Notes: generated by a model from the letters alone, not told the origin. Shown: positions 1-8,991, counted from the stretch's first letter. The stretch: DNA of 64,000 nucleotides from Galbibacter orientalis DSM 19592 (GCF_000260115.1 NZ_JH651379.1:1054001-1118000); one strand, 5' to 3'. Translations and numbers: made by a program.

Positions 1-1224
1 AATAATTCCACCACCCCCGTATACAATTTTTCCTTTAGGAGTTTTAAAAATAAGAGAATCTGCTACTTTAATGCTGTCTGCTGAACGAAGTTCTCCATTT
101 TCGTACCTTTTATAAAACTGTTGGTAGTAATCTTTAGTTCCGTTTTCATAAGAGCGTTGAATAGATCTTCCAGTAGGAGTGTAATAGCGAGAAACAGTAA
201 GGCGGACAGACGAACCGTCTCCTAGTCCCATTTCTCGTTGTACGAGTCCCTTTCCAAAAGAACGGCGACCAATAATTGTTCCGCGGTCGTTATCCTGAAT
301 CGCTCCAGCAACAATTTCACTAGCAGAAGCAGATTTTTCATTTATCAAAATATATATATCGCCTTCTTCAAAGTCTCCTTTTTTTGAAGCATATGCTTTT
401 TGAATTGCACCACTTTTATTTTTGGTGAATAAAATTAATTTATCGTCCTCCAAAAACTCATCTGCAATTTGCTCTGCAATGCCTAGATAGCCTCCAGGGT
501 TATTTCTTAAATCTAAGGCTAGTTTATCAATCCCTTTTTCTTGAAGTGAATTGAGTGCTTCTTTAAATTCTTTGTAGGTGCTTTCTGCAAAACGATTAAT
601 TTTTATGTATCCAAAATTCTCGTTAATCATGTAAAAAGCATCCACACTTTTTAAAGGAACTTCAGACCTTTTTATAGTTAGCGTTACTATTTTATCTTCT
701 GAGGGTCTGTAAATAGTAAGTTTTACATTGGTTTTATTATCCCCTTTTAAAGTGTTTACAATTTCTTGACTGCTAAGTTTTTTTCCATACAAGGTATCGG
801 TATCTGCTACTAAAATTCTATCGCCTGCTTTTACACCTGCTTTTATGCTTGGACCATTTTTTATTGGTTTAATAACGGCTAGCGTGTCTTTGTACATATA
901 AAAGCTTATTCCAACACCAACAAAATCCCCTTTCATACTTTCGGCCACTTTTTCAACTTGTGCCTTTGGGATATATACGGAATGTGGGTCTAGTTTATCC
1001 AGAATATTATTAACGGTAACATCTACAATGCTATCGGTATTAACATCGTCTACATATTCGTAGTCAATGTAATCTATTAGTCGATTTAGTTTGTCTTTTT
1101 TGGAATTTGTAGAGAAAAGTCTTTCAGGACTATCGTTAAAGTTTAATTTTCCGCCAATAAAAATACCTGCTGCCAAGGCTGCACATATAAATAGTGGCAA
1201 TAAATAGCTTTTGTTTTTTAACAT
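1..1224 (-). CDS. S41 carboxy-terminal processing protease, 3' end cut by window
   Basis: Periplasmic serine protease of the CtpA/Prc type, which trims or degrades proteins from their C-termini. The reading frame is open from the ATG at 1224 to the left edge, so the C-terminus is missing. The start encodes MLKNKSYLLPLF and one hydrophobic segment (signal anchor). A PDZ domain follows (GVGISFYMYKD to about IKRSEVPLK), then the S41 protease domain with LDLRNNPGGYLG, the nucleophile region NEKSASASEIVAGAI and the general-base lysine in RRSFGKGLVQ. The Ser/Lys dyad is therefore intact. It lies downstream of dCMP deaminase on the same strand with a 98-bp gap, so co-transcription is possible. Confidence 0.93.
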   Translation of the reverse strand, partial: MLKNKSYLLPLFICAALAAGIFIGGKLNFNDSPERLFSTNSKKDKLNRLIDYIDYEYVDDVNTDSIVDVTVNNILDKLDPHSVYIPKAQVEKVAESMKGDFVGVGISFYMYKDTLAVIKPIKNGPSIKAGVKAGDRILVADTDTLYGKKLSSQEIVNTLKGDNKTNVKLTIYRPSEDKIVTLTIKRSEVPLKSVDAFYMINENFGYIKINRFAESTYKEFKEALNSLQEKGIDKLALDLRNNPGGYLGIAEQIADEFLEDDKLILFTKNKSGAIQKAYASKKGDFEEGDIYILINEKSASASEIVAGAIQDNDRGTIIGRRSFGKGLVQREMGLGDGSSVRLTVSRYYTPTGRSIQRSYENGTKDYYQQFYKRYENGELRSADSIKVADSLIFKTPKGKIVYGGGGII

Positions 1225-1227
1225 ATG

Positions 1228-1240
1228 CTCACTCAGTGAG
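1228..1240. promoter_or_regulatory. Palindrome just upstream of the S41 protease start
   Basis: CTCACT-C-AGTGAG is a perfect 6-1-6 palindrome ending 4 nt before the start codon at 1224. It could be a repressor site or a small hairpin masking the translation start. No regulator is known to me for it. Confidence 0.3.
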
Positions 1241-1322
1241 GGTTTATGTTCGAACACATGCCTAATGTTATGAGCAGGTGCGAACGAATTTTATTAATAA
1301 TTAAAAGGCTTTTAATAAAAAC

Positions 1323-1757
1323 TTATTCTTCTTCTAAATTTTCAAGATGAACCAATTCTACTCCTGCTCTTTCTAAAAATAACAAGCCTTCATCATCTTT
1401 ATAAGCACGAGTATAAACTACCCTTTTAATTCCAGCTTGATGCACTAATTTGCTACATTCTTTACAAGGAGAAAGTGTTATATATAACGTAGCTCCTTTG
1501 CAAGATTGTGTAGACGAGGCTACTTTTAAAATAGCATTGGCTTCTGCATGTAAAACGTACCATTTTGTAAAATGTTCTTCATTTTCGCATTCATTTTCAA
1601 ATCCTGTTGGTGTTCCGTTATAGCCATCAGAAATTATCATTCTATCCTTTACAATAATTGCGCCAACTTGTTTTCGTTTACAATGAGATAGTTTTCCCCA
1701 TTCTTGAGCCATTCTTAAGTAGGCACGGTCATATCTTGCTTGCTTTTTTTGAGCCAT
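1323..1757 (-). CDS. dCMP deaminase (ComEB-type cytidine/deoxycytidylate deaminase)
   Basis: Zinc enzyme converting dCMP to dUMP in the cytosol, supplying the substrate for thymidylate synthase. The 144-residue length is normal for the family. The zinc site is visible as HAE (70-72, His ligand plus catalytic Glu) and PCKEC (Cys98, Cys101). It sits between the HupE/UreJ gene upstream and the S41 protease downstream on the same strand. ComEB-like deaminases share this fold, but the sequence fits dCMP deaminase better than the short nucleoside cytidine deaminases. Confidence 0.92.
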   Translation of the reverse strand: MAQKKQARYDRAYLRMAQEWGKLSHCKRKQVGAIIVKDRMIISDGYNGTPTGFENECENEEHFTKWYVLHAEANAILKVASSTQSCKGATLYITLSPCKECSKLVHQAGIKRVVYTRAYKDDEGLLFLERAGVELVHLENLEEE

Positions 1758-2014
1758 TCTTTTGCAGTCATTACCTCTATTTTAAGAGGGATAAATAATT
1801 CAAGATTAAGGTATATACATAGTGCCAACCATTATGAGCAACTTAATGTATTAATATAGTACATTTCTATTAAATTAAGCGCTAATAGTTATGAGTTAAT
1901 AGGAAACTACTTTTTTATATAGCCTTTTATTTCGAAACGAAGATAAAGGCTTTGTTGTTTAATTACAATAACAAAGAAGTTAATTTTATCCTATAAAATA
2001 GATGTGAAGTTTCT

Positions 2015-2602
2015 TTAACTGAAAGCACATGAGTTTATTAGCATCGGAATAACAAACCCAACAACGATAGAAGAGATTACCATAATCCAATCTCGTTTAT
2101 TGAATCTGAAGATAGACTGACAGATAAATCCTAATATCAATACAATTAAAACTACAATAATTTGAGAAGCTTCAATTCCTAAAGCAAATTCCAAAAGCGG
2201 AATCATTTTATTAGAAGAACTGGCTACAATTTGTTTAAAATAAGTAGAAAATCCTAATCCGTGAATCAATCCGAAGAATAATGTAGTAAAAAAAGTAAGA
2301 CCAAATTTTTCTTTTCTTGCTCCCTTCCCAGCAGTAAAAATATTAAATACGGCTGTTACAAATATAGTTACAGGAATTAAACATTCTATTAAATTAGAAC
2401 TTACAGATACTACGCCATAGGTTGCTAGGATTAGCGAAACGGTATGGCCTACAGTAAACATTGTTACTAACCATAATATTTTTTTCCAATTGGAAAAGGT
2501 ATAAGGCACTGTTAAGGCTATAAAAAACAGGATATGATCGTATGCGTTTATATCCAGTACATGGTTAAGTCCAAGTTTAAAATAGAACCAAAATTGATCC
2601 AT
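2015..2602 (-). CDS. HupE/UreJ family integral membrane protein
   Basis: A 195-residue inner-membrane protein with about six hydrophobic segments. The conserved HupE/UreJ features are visible: GLNHVLDINAYDHILFF near the N-terminus, FTVGHTVSLILATYG and GLIHGLGFS, with histidines set in membrane helices. In proteobacteria relatives are linked to nickel or cobalt uptake for hydrogenase or urease. No such enzyme is encoded here, so the substrate is unknown. A -7 element (TAAATTTG, 2625-2632) lies 22 nt upstream of the start. Confidence 0.8.
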   Translation of the reverse strand: MDQFWFYFKLGLNHVLDINAYDHILFFIALTVPYTFSNWKKILWLVTMFTVGHTVSLILATYGVVSVSSNLIECLIPVTIFVTAVFNIFTAGKGARKEKFGLTFFTTLFFGLIHGLGFSTYFKQIVASSSNKMIPLLEFALGIEASQIIVVLIVLILGFICQSIFRFNKRDWIMVISSIVVGFVIPMLINSCAFS

Positions 2603-2624
2603 AGATTGTAATTAAAGGGTTTTT

Positions 2625-2632
2625 CAAATTTA
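2625..2632 (-). promoter_or_regulatory. -7 promoter element for the HupE/UreJ gene
   Basis: TAAATTTG on the minus strand matches the Bacteroidota -7 consensus TAnnTTTG, 22 nt before the ATG at 2602. No clear TTG -33 element was identified. Confidence 0.5.
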
Positions 2633-2748
2633 CTATTATTTTATAAATGGAATTCATTTTTTAAAAAATCCTTTGATATAATATCCTTTTAAGTGTTATA
2701 AATTTCTACATACTAAAGCTTTTCAGTTAGATAAAATAATTTATTTAA

Positions 2749-2761
2749 ATTTAGTCTAAAT
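2749..2761. promoter_or_regulatory. Candidate operator palindrome upstream of the PepSY gene
   Basis: ATTTAG-T-CTAAAT is a perfect 6-1-6 palindrome in an AT-rich block between divergent genes. Its half-site resembles the ATTTAGA half of an imperfect inverted repeat upstream of the TonB receptor gene (60999-61019). Binding by an iron-responsive regulator (Fur or DtxR type) is an inference from the neighbouring genes. Confidence 0.35.
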
Positions 2762-2913
2762 AAAATTGCAGATGATATACTATGATTTTATATTTGCTTT
2801 TTATTTAGGATAATTCCTTTTTAATAGGACTCATATTTTTAGCTTGTTTAGCGACTTTGTAAATGAAAGTTTATAAGGTCGCTTTCTAAGTTATTACTCA
2901 TAAAAGAAATAAA

Positions 2914-4038
2914 ATGGCAAAAAAGAAAACTTACGGCTTTAGAAAGTTTATAAACGATGTACATCTTTGGTTAGGGATAGGAAGTGGAATTGTACTTTTT
3001 TTGGTATGCTTTAGCGGAACTTTTTTAGCTTTTGAGCATGAAATCAAAGATTTATTTACTGAAAAAATGGTAGTTACTCCTACCGAAAATGTAAAATCTA
3101 TTACCGAGTTAACTTCTTTAGTAAAAAATAATGTAGATGGAGAACTTAGTCGTGTTACACTTCCTTCTAATGCTAAGGAACCATATATTTTTACCATAAA
3201 AACAAGTCCAAAAGATCGAAGAGGAACTGCATTTTATGTAAATCCTTATACCGCTGAAATTCTAAAAGCACCAAAATCTAGTGCCGATGGTTTTATGATG
3301 TTTATGTTTAGAATGCATCGTTGGATTATGCTCGATGTACCCATTGGAAGACCTATTGTTGGAATTGCTACCATTATATTTTTAATACTTTCTGTTACTG
3401 GAATTGTGCTTTGGTTTCCTAAAAAAGTAAAATGGAAAAACATGAAAAGTGGTTTTAAAATTAAAATGAATGCGAATTGGAAACGTGTCAACCATGATTT
3501 ACACAATACATTAGGGTTTTACGCTTGTATTTTTATAGTAATTATGGGGCTAACAGGACTTTGTTGGTCGTTTGAAGGGTATCGAGAAGGTTTAGGGAAT
3601 TTAATTGGAGCCAAGATTTTTAATCGTGGGGGAGGACCAAAATTAGAAGCAAAAGCCAGTGATGGAGCAACTATTTCCTTAGAAGAAGCAATTGCTATTT
3701 CTCAACAAGAGTTTGACTATGAAGGGGACACCCGTATTTCTTTTCCGAATGAAAGAAGTGAGTTTTACAATATAAGTAAAAACAATGCAACATCTTTTTC
3801 TCCTGTTACTTCAGATGTTTTAACATTAGATGTGTACGGAAATGTGTTGAACAAAGAATATTTTAATAACAAGCCTTTAAATGTTAGAATAGCCAGCCTA
3901 ATTAAGCCACTGCATACAGGAGAAATTTTTGGAATGTTTTCTAAAATAATCTATTTTTTAGCCTGTTTAATAGCCACAAGCTTACCCATTACAGGAACTT
4001 TAATATGGATTAATAAAATGAAGAAAAAGAAAAAGTAA
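2914..4038 (+). CDS. PepSY-associated transmembrane (PepSY_TM/PiuB-like) protein
   Basis: A 374-residue inner-membrane protein. The N-terminal segment with KFINDVHLWLGIGSGIVLFLVCFSGTFLAFEHEI is the typical first helix with its membrane-embedded histidine. Further helices lie near 137-158 and 195-215, with a last one around 340-365. HDLHNTLGF and the late HTGEIFG carry conserved histidines, and a PepSY-like periplasmic stretch lies between. Family members often accompany siderophore or heme receptors and include ferric-siderophore reductases. A second, 345-residue member lies at 57591-58628. The C-terminus is lysine-rich, and the last 29 bp overlap the convergent gene at 4010-4528. Confidence 0.85.
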   Translation: MAKKKTYGFRKFINDVHLWLGIGSGIVLFLVCFSGTFLAFEHEIKDLFTEKMVVTPTENVKSITELTSLVKNNVDGELSRVTLPSNAKEPYIFTIKTSPKDRRGTAFYVNPYTAEILKAPKSSADGFMMFMFRMHRWIMLDVPIGRPIVGIATIIFLILSVTGIVLWFPKKVKWKNMKSGFKIKMNANWKRVNHDLHNTLGFYACIFIVIMGLTGLCWSFEGYREGLGNLIGAKIFNRGGGPKLEAKASDGATISLEEAIAISQQEFDYEGDTRISFPNERSEFYNISKNNATSFSPVTSDVLTLDVYGNVLNKEYFNNKPLNVRIASLIKPLHTGEIFGMFSKIIYFLACLIATSLPITGTLIWINKMKKKKK

Positions 4039-4528
4039 TTAATACCAATACAAAGCTACCAGTACTAGCCATCGGTTTTACTTGTTTTTTAATGAGTTTA
4101 TCAATTCGTCTTTTATTTTCTTGTTGTAATAATGAAGGGTATAAATTCATTAAAAGATTCACAAGCATAATGATTAGTCCTAATAAGAAACTTTGGGTAA
4201 AGCCTTTATAAATGGCAATAATTGAAACAAAAATAAATGCTATTAAGTGACTTATTTCTGCTATAGTCATTTCTTTACGGACTTCTCTTAAATTCATTTT
4301 TTTATTTTTCAATGTAATTTTCTGATTGAAGAACTTAAAAAGGGTGTTTTTTACAATCCATTTGAAATATGATAGTCCAATGTTATTATTCAGAGTTTCA
4401 CTTTCAATAAAATTGAAATTTGATATTTTTTTATAGAATTCAGTTTTTACCAGGATGCTATTAAATAGCATTCCAACTATCCATGATATAAATGATATTG
4501 ATATTCCAAATACTAAATACTTTATCAT
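4010..4528 (-). CDS. CrtO-like (glycosyl-diaponeurosporenoate acyltransferase family) membrane protein
   Basis: A 172-residue membrane protein with an N-terminal hydrophobic segment (about 4-24) and two more in the C-terminal half. The block EISHL...NLLMNLYPSLLQQENKRRI (His, then NxYPxxLQxxNxxR) resembles the signature of the CrtO family, named for the staphyloxanthin acyltransferase of Staphylococcus. Many Bacteroidota carry such small proteins away from carotenoid genes, so the real substrate is open. The 3' end overlaps the plus-strand PepSY gene by 29 bp, tail to tail. The TlpA gene ends upstream on the same strand. Confidence 0.6.
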   Translation of the reverse strand: MIKYLVFGISISFISWIVGMLFNSILVKTEFYKKISNFNFIESETLNNNIGLSYFKWIVKNTLFKFFNQKITLKNKKMNLREVRKEMTIAEISHLIAFIFVSIIAIYKGFTQSFLLGLIIMLVNLLMNLYPSLLQQENKRRIDKLIKKQVKPMASTGSFVLVLITFSFSSFY

Positions 4529-4557
4529 GAGTTTTTATGAGTTAATTATAACTTAGA

Positions 4558-5697
4558 TTAATTTCCATTTTTTACTTGCATTTTAATTTCATCTATCAAT
4601 TCATCATTATAACCATCCCACTTTTCTACAACTGTTCCATTCTGATCAAATAAATAGTATGTTGGTGTTCCATAAACATGATATTTTGTATAGACATTAC
4701 TATACCTCCCATTTTTGGCATATAAGCTATTCCATGTTAGGTTATTAGATTTGTATTTATCAATCCAATCCTTTTTGTCATTATCAATGTTTACCGTTAT
4801 AATTTCTAAACTATCACTTTGTTCTTTTGAAAGTTTTTTGATTTCTGGGAGCGCTTTGAAGCACCAGCCGCAATAATTAGAAGAGAATTCTAAAAGAACA
4901 TATTTATTTTTGAAAAATTCTGAAAAAGGAACTTGTTTTCCATTCTGATTCTCTGCAGTGAAATCATAAAATTTATCTCCTTTTTCTAACGGTTTGTTTT
5001 CTAAATAGGTTTTTAAGACTTTGAGATATTTTGAGTTTTTATAATCAGAAGTAAGTTTTGCGATTTGATTTTCTATAAATTTTTTAGAATAATAAGTCTT
5101 ATAAGTAATAAGCTCTGTAAGAGCATAATCTGAATTTATATTATCCTCGATAAATTTCTTCCTTATTTGATCTGTTTGGTTGTCAATTTTGGTAATAATC
5201 CCGTTTTCTCTCGACCAATATGCATTTTGTAAACTATCATTCCATTTTCCTTCTTGTCTTAAGGTAAACATTTTTTGTAATTTTTTGTTTCGCTCTTTAT
5301 TCAAAGCCCCAGTTTGACTATCAAGGATAGATTTATATTTTTGATATTTTGAACCAGTTATAGTTAAGGCATCTGGAAAATCTTTCTTACTACCAGAAAT
5401 TTTCACATCTTCATTACCAATAAAAATAAAGGTGCTGCTAAAGTCGTTTGAATTTGACTTAATTTGAATATTGATAGTAGTAGGGGATTCTGCTATAAAT
5501 CCTATAGAAGTAAACTGATTTTCTCTTAATGTTGTTGAGTCTAGAACCTTACCTGTACTTGTATCTGTGATTTTTACTTTTGAATTTTCTGGAAAACCTT
5601 CAAGCTTAGCTGAAATTTTAAAACTATCGTTAGATTTTTGGCAAGATGTAAAGAAAATTATGAGGCTTGAAATTGTTAAGAAAAGAATTTTTTTCAT
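4558..5697 (-). CDS. TlpA-like thioredoxin lipoprotein with N-terminal DUF4369 domain
   Basis: Predicted envelope thiol-disulfide oxidoreductase of 379 residues. Residues 1-19 form a lipoprotein signal with lipobox FFTSC (Cys19). Residues 25-115 resemble the DUF4369 beta domain common in Bacteroidota, 120-235 are a charged helical linker, and 240-375 are a thioredoxin fold with the redox motif CGWC (Cys276, Cys279). A cis-Pro loop is seen at GTPTYYL. Function is probably reduction of periplasmic disulfides or cytochrome-maturation-like chemistry. The partner is unknown. Confidence 0.88.
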   Translation of the reverse strand: MKKILFLTISSLIIFFTSCQKSNDSFKISAKLEGFPENSKVKITDTSTGKVLDSTTLRENQFTSIGFIAESPTTINIQIKSNSNDFSSTFIFIGNEDVKISGSKKDFPDALTITGSKYQKYKSILDSQTGALNKERNKKLQKMFTLRQEGKWNDSLQNAYWSRENGIITKIDNQTDQIRKKFIEDNINSDYALTELITYKTYYSKKFIENQIAKLTSDYKNSKYLKVLKTYLENKPLEKGDKFYDFTAENQNGKQVPFSEFFKNKYVLLEFSSNYCGWCFKALPEIKKLSKEQSDSLEIITVNIDNDKKDWIDKYKSNNLTWNSLYAKNGRYSNVYTKYHVYGTPTYYLFDQNGTVVEKWDGYNDELIDEIKMQVKNGN

Positions 5698-5923
5698 TTT
5701 AAATCGGATGGTTTTTTGTATTGTGAATTTTTCAAATAAAACAGTAATATTCCGTGGAACTTGAATTACTTATCAAATCAGAAAAAATCTAAAAGAGGAA
5801 ATTACATATAATTTCTTTCTCAATTAAGTGTTTTTAAAGATATTAAAATTGAAGAAGAACAATAACTTATGAGAAACTAAGCTTAGTCTTTATATAGTAT
5901 CTTGTTCACGCTGGCTACGGTTG

Positions 5924-7093
5924 TTATTTTGCAATTTCTTCTTTTACTATTTGATCTATCCAGTCCGATTTGTTGTCTAATTCAAAATTGGGTTTTATTC
6001 CAATATTTTCATATCTGCCATACTTACCAGAACGTTTTGTAGATAACACAACGTTATATTTTAAACAATTTGTTTTAGCTGAAAATGAATTATTTCCATA
6101 TCCATATGCAACCATTCCTCTTGAATTTTCTCCTGCTATAATAGTTCTTTTGTCTTCTTTTAAAGCCAAGGTGGCTAATTCTGCAGAGCTCCCAGTTTTG
6201 AAATTTATTAAAACGTATATTTTTCGGATTGTTTTGTTTCTTTTTAAGGATTTAATTAATGGTTTTAGTTGATTTATAGAGCCGCCACCATTGTTTCTTA
6301 AATCAATTATAAGATTTTCTCTAGTTAATTTTTCTAAGTTATTTTCGTAAAAAGTAGCAGCTTCTTTCATTAAACTACTAGTTCTTCTTAAAGTCTTGAT
6401 TCCAACGTAATCAAAGGAAGAGTTTATTGATTTATAGGTAAAATTATCTTTAAAATTCTTGTTGAAAAAGTAATTATTACTCTTGTTCCAAAACGTTGAA
6501 TGAATTCTGCCATTTAAGATTTCAATGTTTTTTTGATAGAATAACAAGCCATTTTGAAAATATTCGAAAATCTCGAAATTATTATTGGCTGTTTTTTCAA
6601 TTCGGAGTCTTATTTTTCCTTTTTTCCACTCCTTTGAATCCGACTTTAGTGTAATTCCATACCAAATAGTATCATTTTCTTTTTGCACTAAAACTTTATC
6701 ACTTCCAGCATAATAAATCCCCGAAACTTGATCTGTACTTTTTAGTGTAGTATCGATTTCTTTTGAATACGTAGGTACATTTTCAGTAATATTATCTGGG
6801 ATGAAATAAACCTGATTATGTTTGTCCTCAATAAAGGAAATATACTTTTGTAAATAGCCAACACAAAAGAACTTACTCAAACTATCGTTTGCTATTTCGC
6901 GTTTAATTTCTTCTTTCCATACATTGAAATCCGATTCTCTAGCTTCTTTTTTAATTTGTGTTTTATAACTTTTGGAGTTTTTAATAAGCTTGGACATGGT
7001 GTCAAGTTCATCAATGCAATTACAATCTTGCCCTTGACTGTAAACTAGACTTATTATAAGGAATAATAAAAGTGGTAAATTCTTTTTAATCAT
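5924..7093 (-). CDS. Secreted S41 family peptidase, atypical active site
   Basis: A 389-residue protein with signal peptide MIKKNLPLLLFLIISLVYSQ. The S41 core lies at about 230-385: LIIDLRNNGGGSINQL (261-276), then the nucleophile region TGSSAELATLAL with Ser303 in the SAE motif. Where CtpA-type enzymes have SFGKG with the catalytic lysine, this protein reads GENSRGMVAYG, so the Ser-Lys dyad is not evident. It resembles the lysine-free S41 peptidases of Bacteroidota, and an inactive homologue cannot be excluded. There is no PDZ domain. The N-terminal 200 residues are poorly conserved to my eye. Confidence 0.8.
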   Translation of the reverse strand: MIKKNLPLLLFLIISLVYSQGQDCNCIDELDTMSKLIKNSKSYKTQIKKEARESDFNVWKEEIKREIANDSLSKFFCVGYLQKYISFIEDKHNQVYFIPDNITENVPTYSKEIDTTLKSTDQVSGIYYAGSDKVLVQKENDTIWYGITLKSDSKEWKKGKIRLRIEKTANNNFEIFEYFQNGLLFYQKNIEILNGRIHSTFWNKSNNYFFNKNFKDNFTYKSINSSFDYVGIKTLRRTSSLMKEAATFYENNLEKLTRENLIIDLRNNGGGSINQLKPLIKSLKRNKTIRKIYVLINFKTGSSAELATLALKEDKRTIIAGENSRGMVAYGYGNNSFSAKTNCLKYNVVLSTKRSGKYGRYENIGIKPNFELDNKSDWIDQIVKEEIAK

Positions 7094-7515
7094 ATAAGTG
7101 TTTTCAAAATTTTTCTGATAGGGGTTAACATTTAAGAGCAGACTTAATTACGAGTTTAAGCATCTAATTTAGCAAATAGTTATAGAATAGAAAATTAGAG
7201 TTATGAATGAAGGTATGAGAGAAAAGATAACAGATAAAAGATTTTAAAGTAGTTTGTAAGGTTGAAAGTTTGTAAAGTAGAAAGGGTAAGGAGTGCGAAG
7301 TCTGTAGTAAAAAGTTATGCTGTTAAAAAGAAAAAAACTGCTAATTGAGCACACCCGACTCCCGACTTCGGTCTTCTGACTTTTTCACATCTTCAAATTG
7401 ACAGATTCATAACTTTGCGCCTCTGTCCCTCTGCCCCTTTGCATCTTTGAGCTTAAAGTTTGTAAAGTAAAAAGTTAATGAGTTAAGAAAAATAAATTTT
7501 TTAACAATTAACTAC
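7094..7515. other. 422-bp intergenic stretch without a gene
   Basis: No ORF of substance was found. It contains two similar short segments (about 7262-7287 and 7451-7476, sharing AAAGTTTGTAAAGTA) that bracket a C-rich patch, CACACCCGACTCCCGACTTC (7350-7369). Short repeats of this kind look like degraded non-coding repeat debris rather than a gene. Confidence 0.5.
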
Positions 7516-8244
7516 CTAAATCCCCCTTTCTTTCTGAATCTGCTCATAAGCACGTTGTACTTCTTTGAACTTTTCTTCGGCACCTTTTTTAATAGCTTGG
7601 TCGTTGCTTCGAACTTTGTCTGGATGGTATTTTTTTACCATTTGTCGGTAGGCAGATTTTACATCTGCATCGCTAGCATTTGGACTAACTTCTAGGATTT
7701 TATAGGCATTATCTGCCGCTTCTATAAACATTGCCATAATACTTTCAAAATCGCGATAATGGACTTTTAAATAACCAGCAATTTCTCTAATTTTTAAAGT
7801 TTCAGATTGCGTTACTGCACCGTCTGCTTTAGCAATTCCGAAGAGAAAATGAATTAATTGTACGCGAGTTTCGTAACGAGTACGTTGGTTGAGGTATGCA
7901 CAAATACGTTCCGCAGAAATCTCTCTTTTTTTAACTACTTCATTAAAAGTTCTAAAAACAGCATTGGCTTTATCTTTTCCGTAGGTGGTAACAAAATAAG
8001 AACGCACATATTGCAGTTCATTTTCATTTACTTTGCCATCGGCTTTAATTACAATAGAACACAGGGAGAGTAAATTAAGTTCAAAATCGGCCGGAGAAAC
8101 TTCTTTTCTATCATTAAAAACAGTTTCTACATTAATGCCTCCATTTTTAAAACTGTCAATTACACTTCCTATAATAAAACCAATAATAGCTCCAGGGAAT
8201 CTCAAAAAAAAGTATCCACCAAAGGCAAGAATCCATTTAAACAT
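7516..8244 (-). CDS. TerB-like plus C-terminal J-domain co-chaperone (DjlA-like)
   Basis: A 242-residue protein with an N-terminal glycine-rich hydrophobic hairpin (4-28), a TerB-like helical domain (about 52-178, with the [10 protein letters not shown] and [10 protein letters not shown] repeats) and a J domain (179-242) carrying the HPD motif at 207-209. This is the architecture of the DjlA family, which stimulates the ATPase of DnaK from the membrane. The name TerB does not imply tellurite resistance here. A -7 element TATATTTG lies at 8301-8308. Confidence 0.9.
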   Translation of the reverse strand: MFKWILAFGGYFFLRFPGAIIGFIIGSVIDSFKNGGINVETVFNDRKEVSPADFELNLLSLCSIVIKADGKVNENELQYVRSYFVTTYGKDKANAVFRTFNEVVKKREISAERICAYLNQRTRYETRVQLIHFLFGIAKADGAVTQSETLKIREIAGYLKVHYRDFESIMAMFIEAADNAYKILEVSPNASDADVKSAYRQMVKKYHPDKVRSNDQAIKKGAEEKFKEVQRAYEQIQKERGI

Positions 8245-8300
8245 ATGTTGTTTTTTGTCTTAATTATCAATAAATACACAGAGGTATTTAATAGAAAGTT

Positions 8301-8308
8301 CAAATATA
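8301..8308 (-). promoter_or_regulatory. -7 promoter element for the TerB/J-domain gene
   Basis: TATATTTG on the minus strand matches TAnnTTTG and lies 56 nt before the ATG at 8244. Confidence 0.5.
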
Positions 8309-8463
8309 AGTTTAATTTGTTTTTAAGTAAAGAATCGGCTTTGTAGTTTGAAGAATTAAGCAGTTTCCTTCGAATTTTTTAAGTGGATACCTCAAGATAG
8401 TAGATTGTAATTGTAAGTAAATTCCTTTTTTACTGAATGGGGCGCAAAGTGTATGTTTTTATT

Positions 8464-8471
8464 TATCTTTG
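8464..8471 (+). promoter_or_regulatory. -7 promoter element for the bacilliredoxin gene
   Basis: TATCTTTG matches the Bacteroidota -7 consensus, 46 nt upstream of the ATG at 8518. Confidence 0.5.
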
Positions 8472-8517
8472 CGACAAAGAATTATAACTGAAATAAAAAT
8501 TTAAAAATATAGCGATT

Positions 8518-8928
8518 ATGTATCCAGCAGAATTAGTAAAACCAATGAAAGAAGACCTAGTTGTAGCAGGTTTTGAAGAGTTGCACACTCCTGCAGATGT
8601 AGATGCTGCCATGGACAAAAAGGGGACTACACTTGTTGTAGTAAATTCGGTTTGTGGTTGTGCGGCTGCCAATGCAAGACCAGGTGCTAAAATGAGTTTG
8701 AAAAATGCTAAAACTCCAGATAATTTATATACTGTTTTTGCAGGTTTTGATAAAGAAGCAACAGATCAAGCAAGAGGTTATATGTTACCATTTCCTCCGT
8801 CTTCACCATGTATGGCGTTGTTTAAAGATGGAGAATTAGTGCATATGTTAGAAAGACACCATATTGAAGGGCGTCCTGCAGAAATTATTGCAGACAATCT
8901 TACAGAAGCGTATAATGAGCACTGCTAA
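8518..8928 (+). CDS. Bacilliredoxin, BrxA/BrxB (YphP/YqiW) family
   Basis: A 136-residue thioredoxin-fold protein of normal family length. The active site is CGC (Cys46-Gly-Cys48) within NSVCGCAAANARPGA, diagnostic of the family. In Bacillus these proteins remove bacillithiol from S-bacillithiolated protein thiols. Some Bacteroidota make bacillithiol, but no bsh genes are in this window. It stands alone with its own -7 element and a downstream terminator (8963-8991). Confidence 0.92.
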   Translation: MYPAELVKPMKEDLVVAGFEELHTPADVDAAMDKKGTTLVVVNSVCGCAAANARPGAKMSLKNAKTPDNLYTVFAGFDKEATDQARGYMLPFPPSSPCMALFKDGELVHMLERHHIEGRPAEIIADNLTEAYNEHC

Positions 8929-8962
8929 ATTATAGCAAATGTTTTAAGTAATTTAAGACTTT

Positions 8963-8991
8963 AAAAGACCACGTTTATGCGTGGTTTTTTT
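8963..8991 (+). terminator. Rho-independent terminator after the bacilliredoxin gene
   Basis: The stem CCACG (8969-8973)/CGTGG (8980-8984) has a 6-nt loop, is flanked by A's and is followed by a T-run with one interrupting A. The loop contains an ATG (8977) that opens the downstream phosphatase frame, but that ATG is unlikely to be the real start. Confidence 0.75.

Larger units (their letters stand above)
2603..2913. other. Divergent intergenic region with a palindrome
   Basis: The region separates the minus-strand HupE/UreJ gene from the plus-strand PepSY gene. It holds the HupE -7 element and a perfect palindrome ATTTAG-T-CTAAAT (2749-2761), described separately. No ORF or RNA gene is evident. 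Confidence 0.6.

Noticed and set aside
2931-3506. Antisense ORFs over the PepSY gene (and many similar ones over other genes)
   Set aside because: They are shadow frames opposite well-supported coding sequence, without domains or upstream signals.
7516-8244. Tellurite resistance function from the TerB domain
   Set aside because: The domain combination with a C-terminal J domain marks a DnaK co-chaperone and no other ter gene is nearby.
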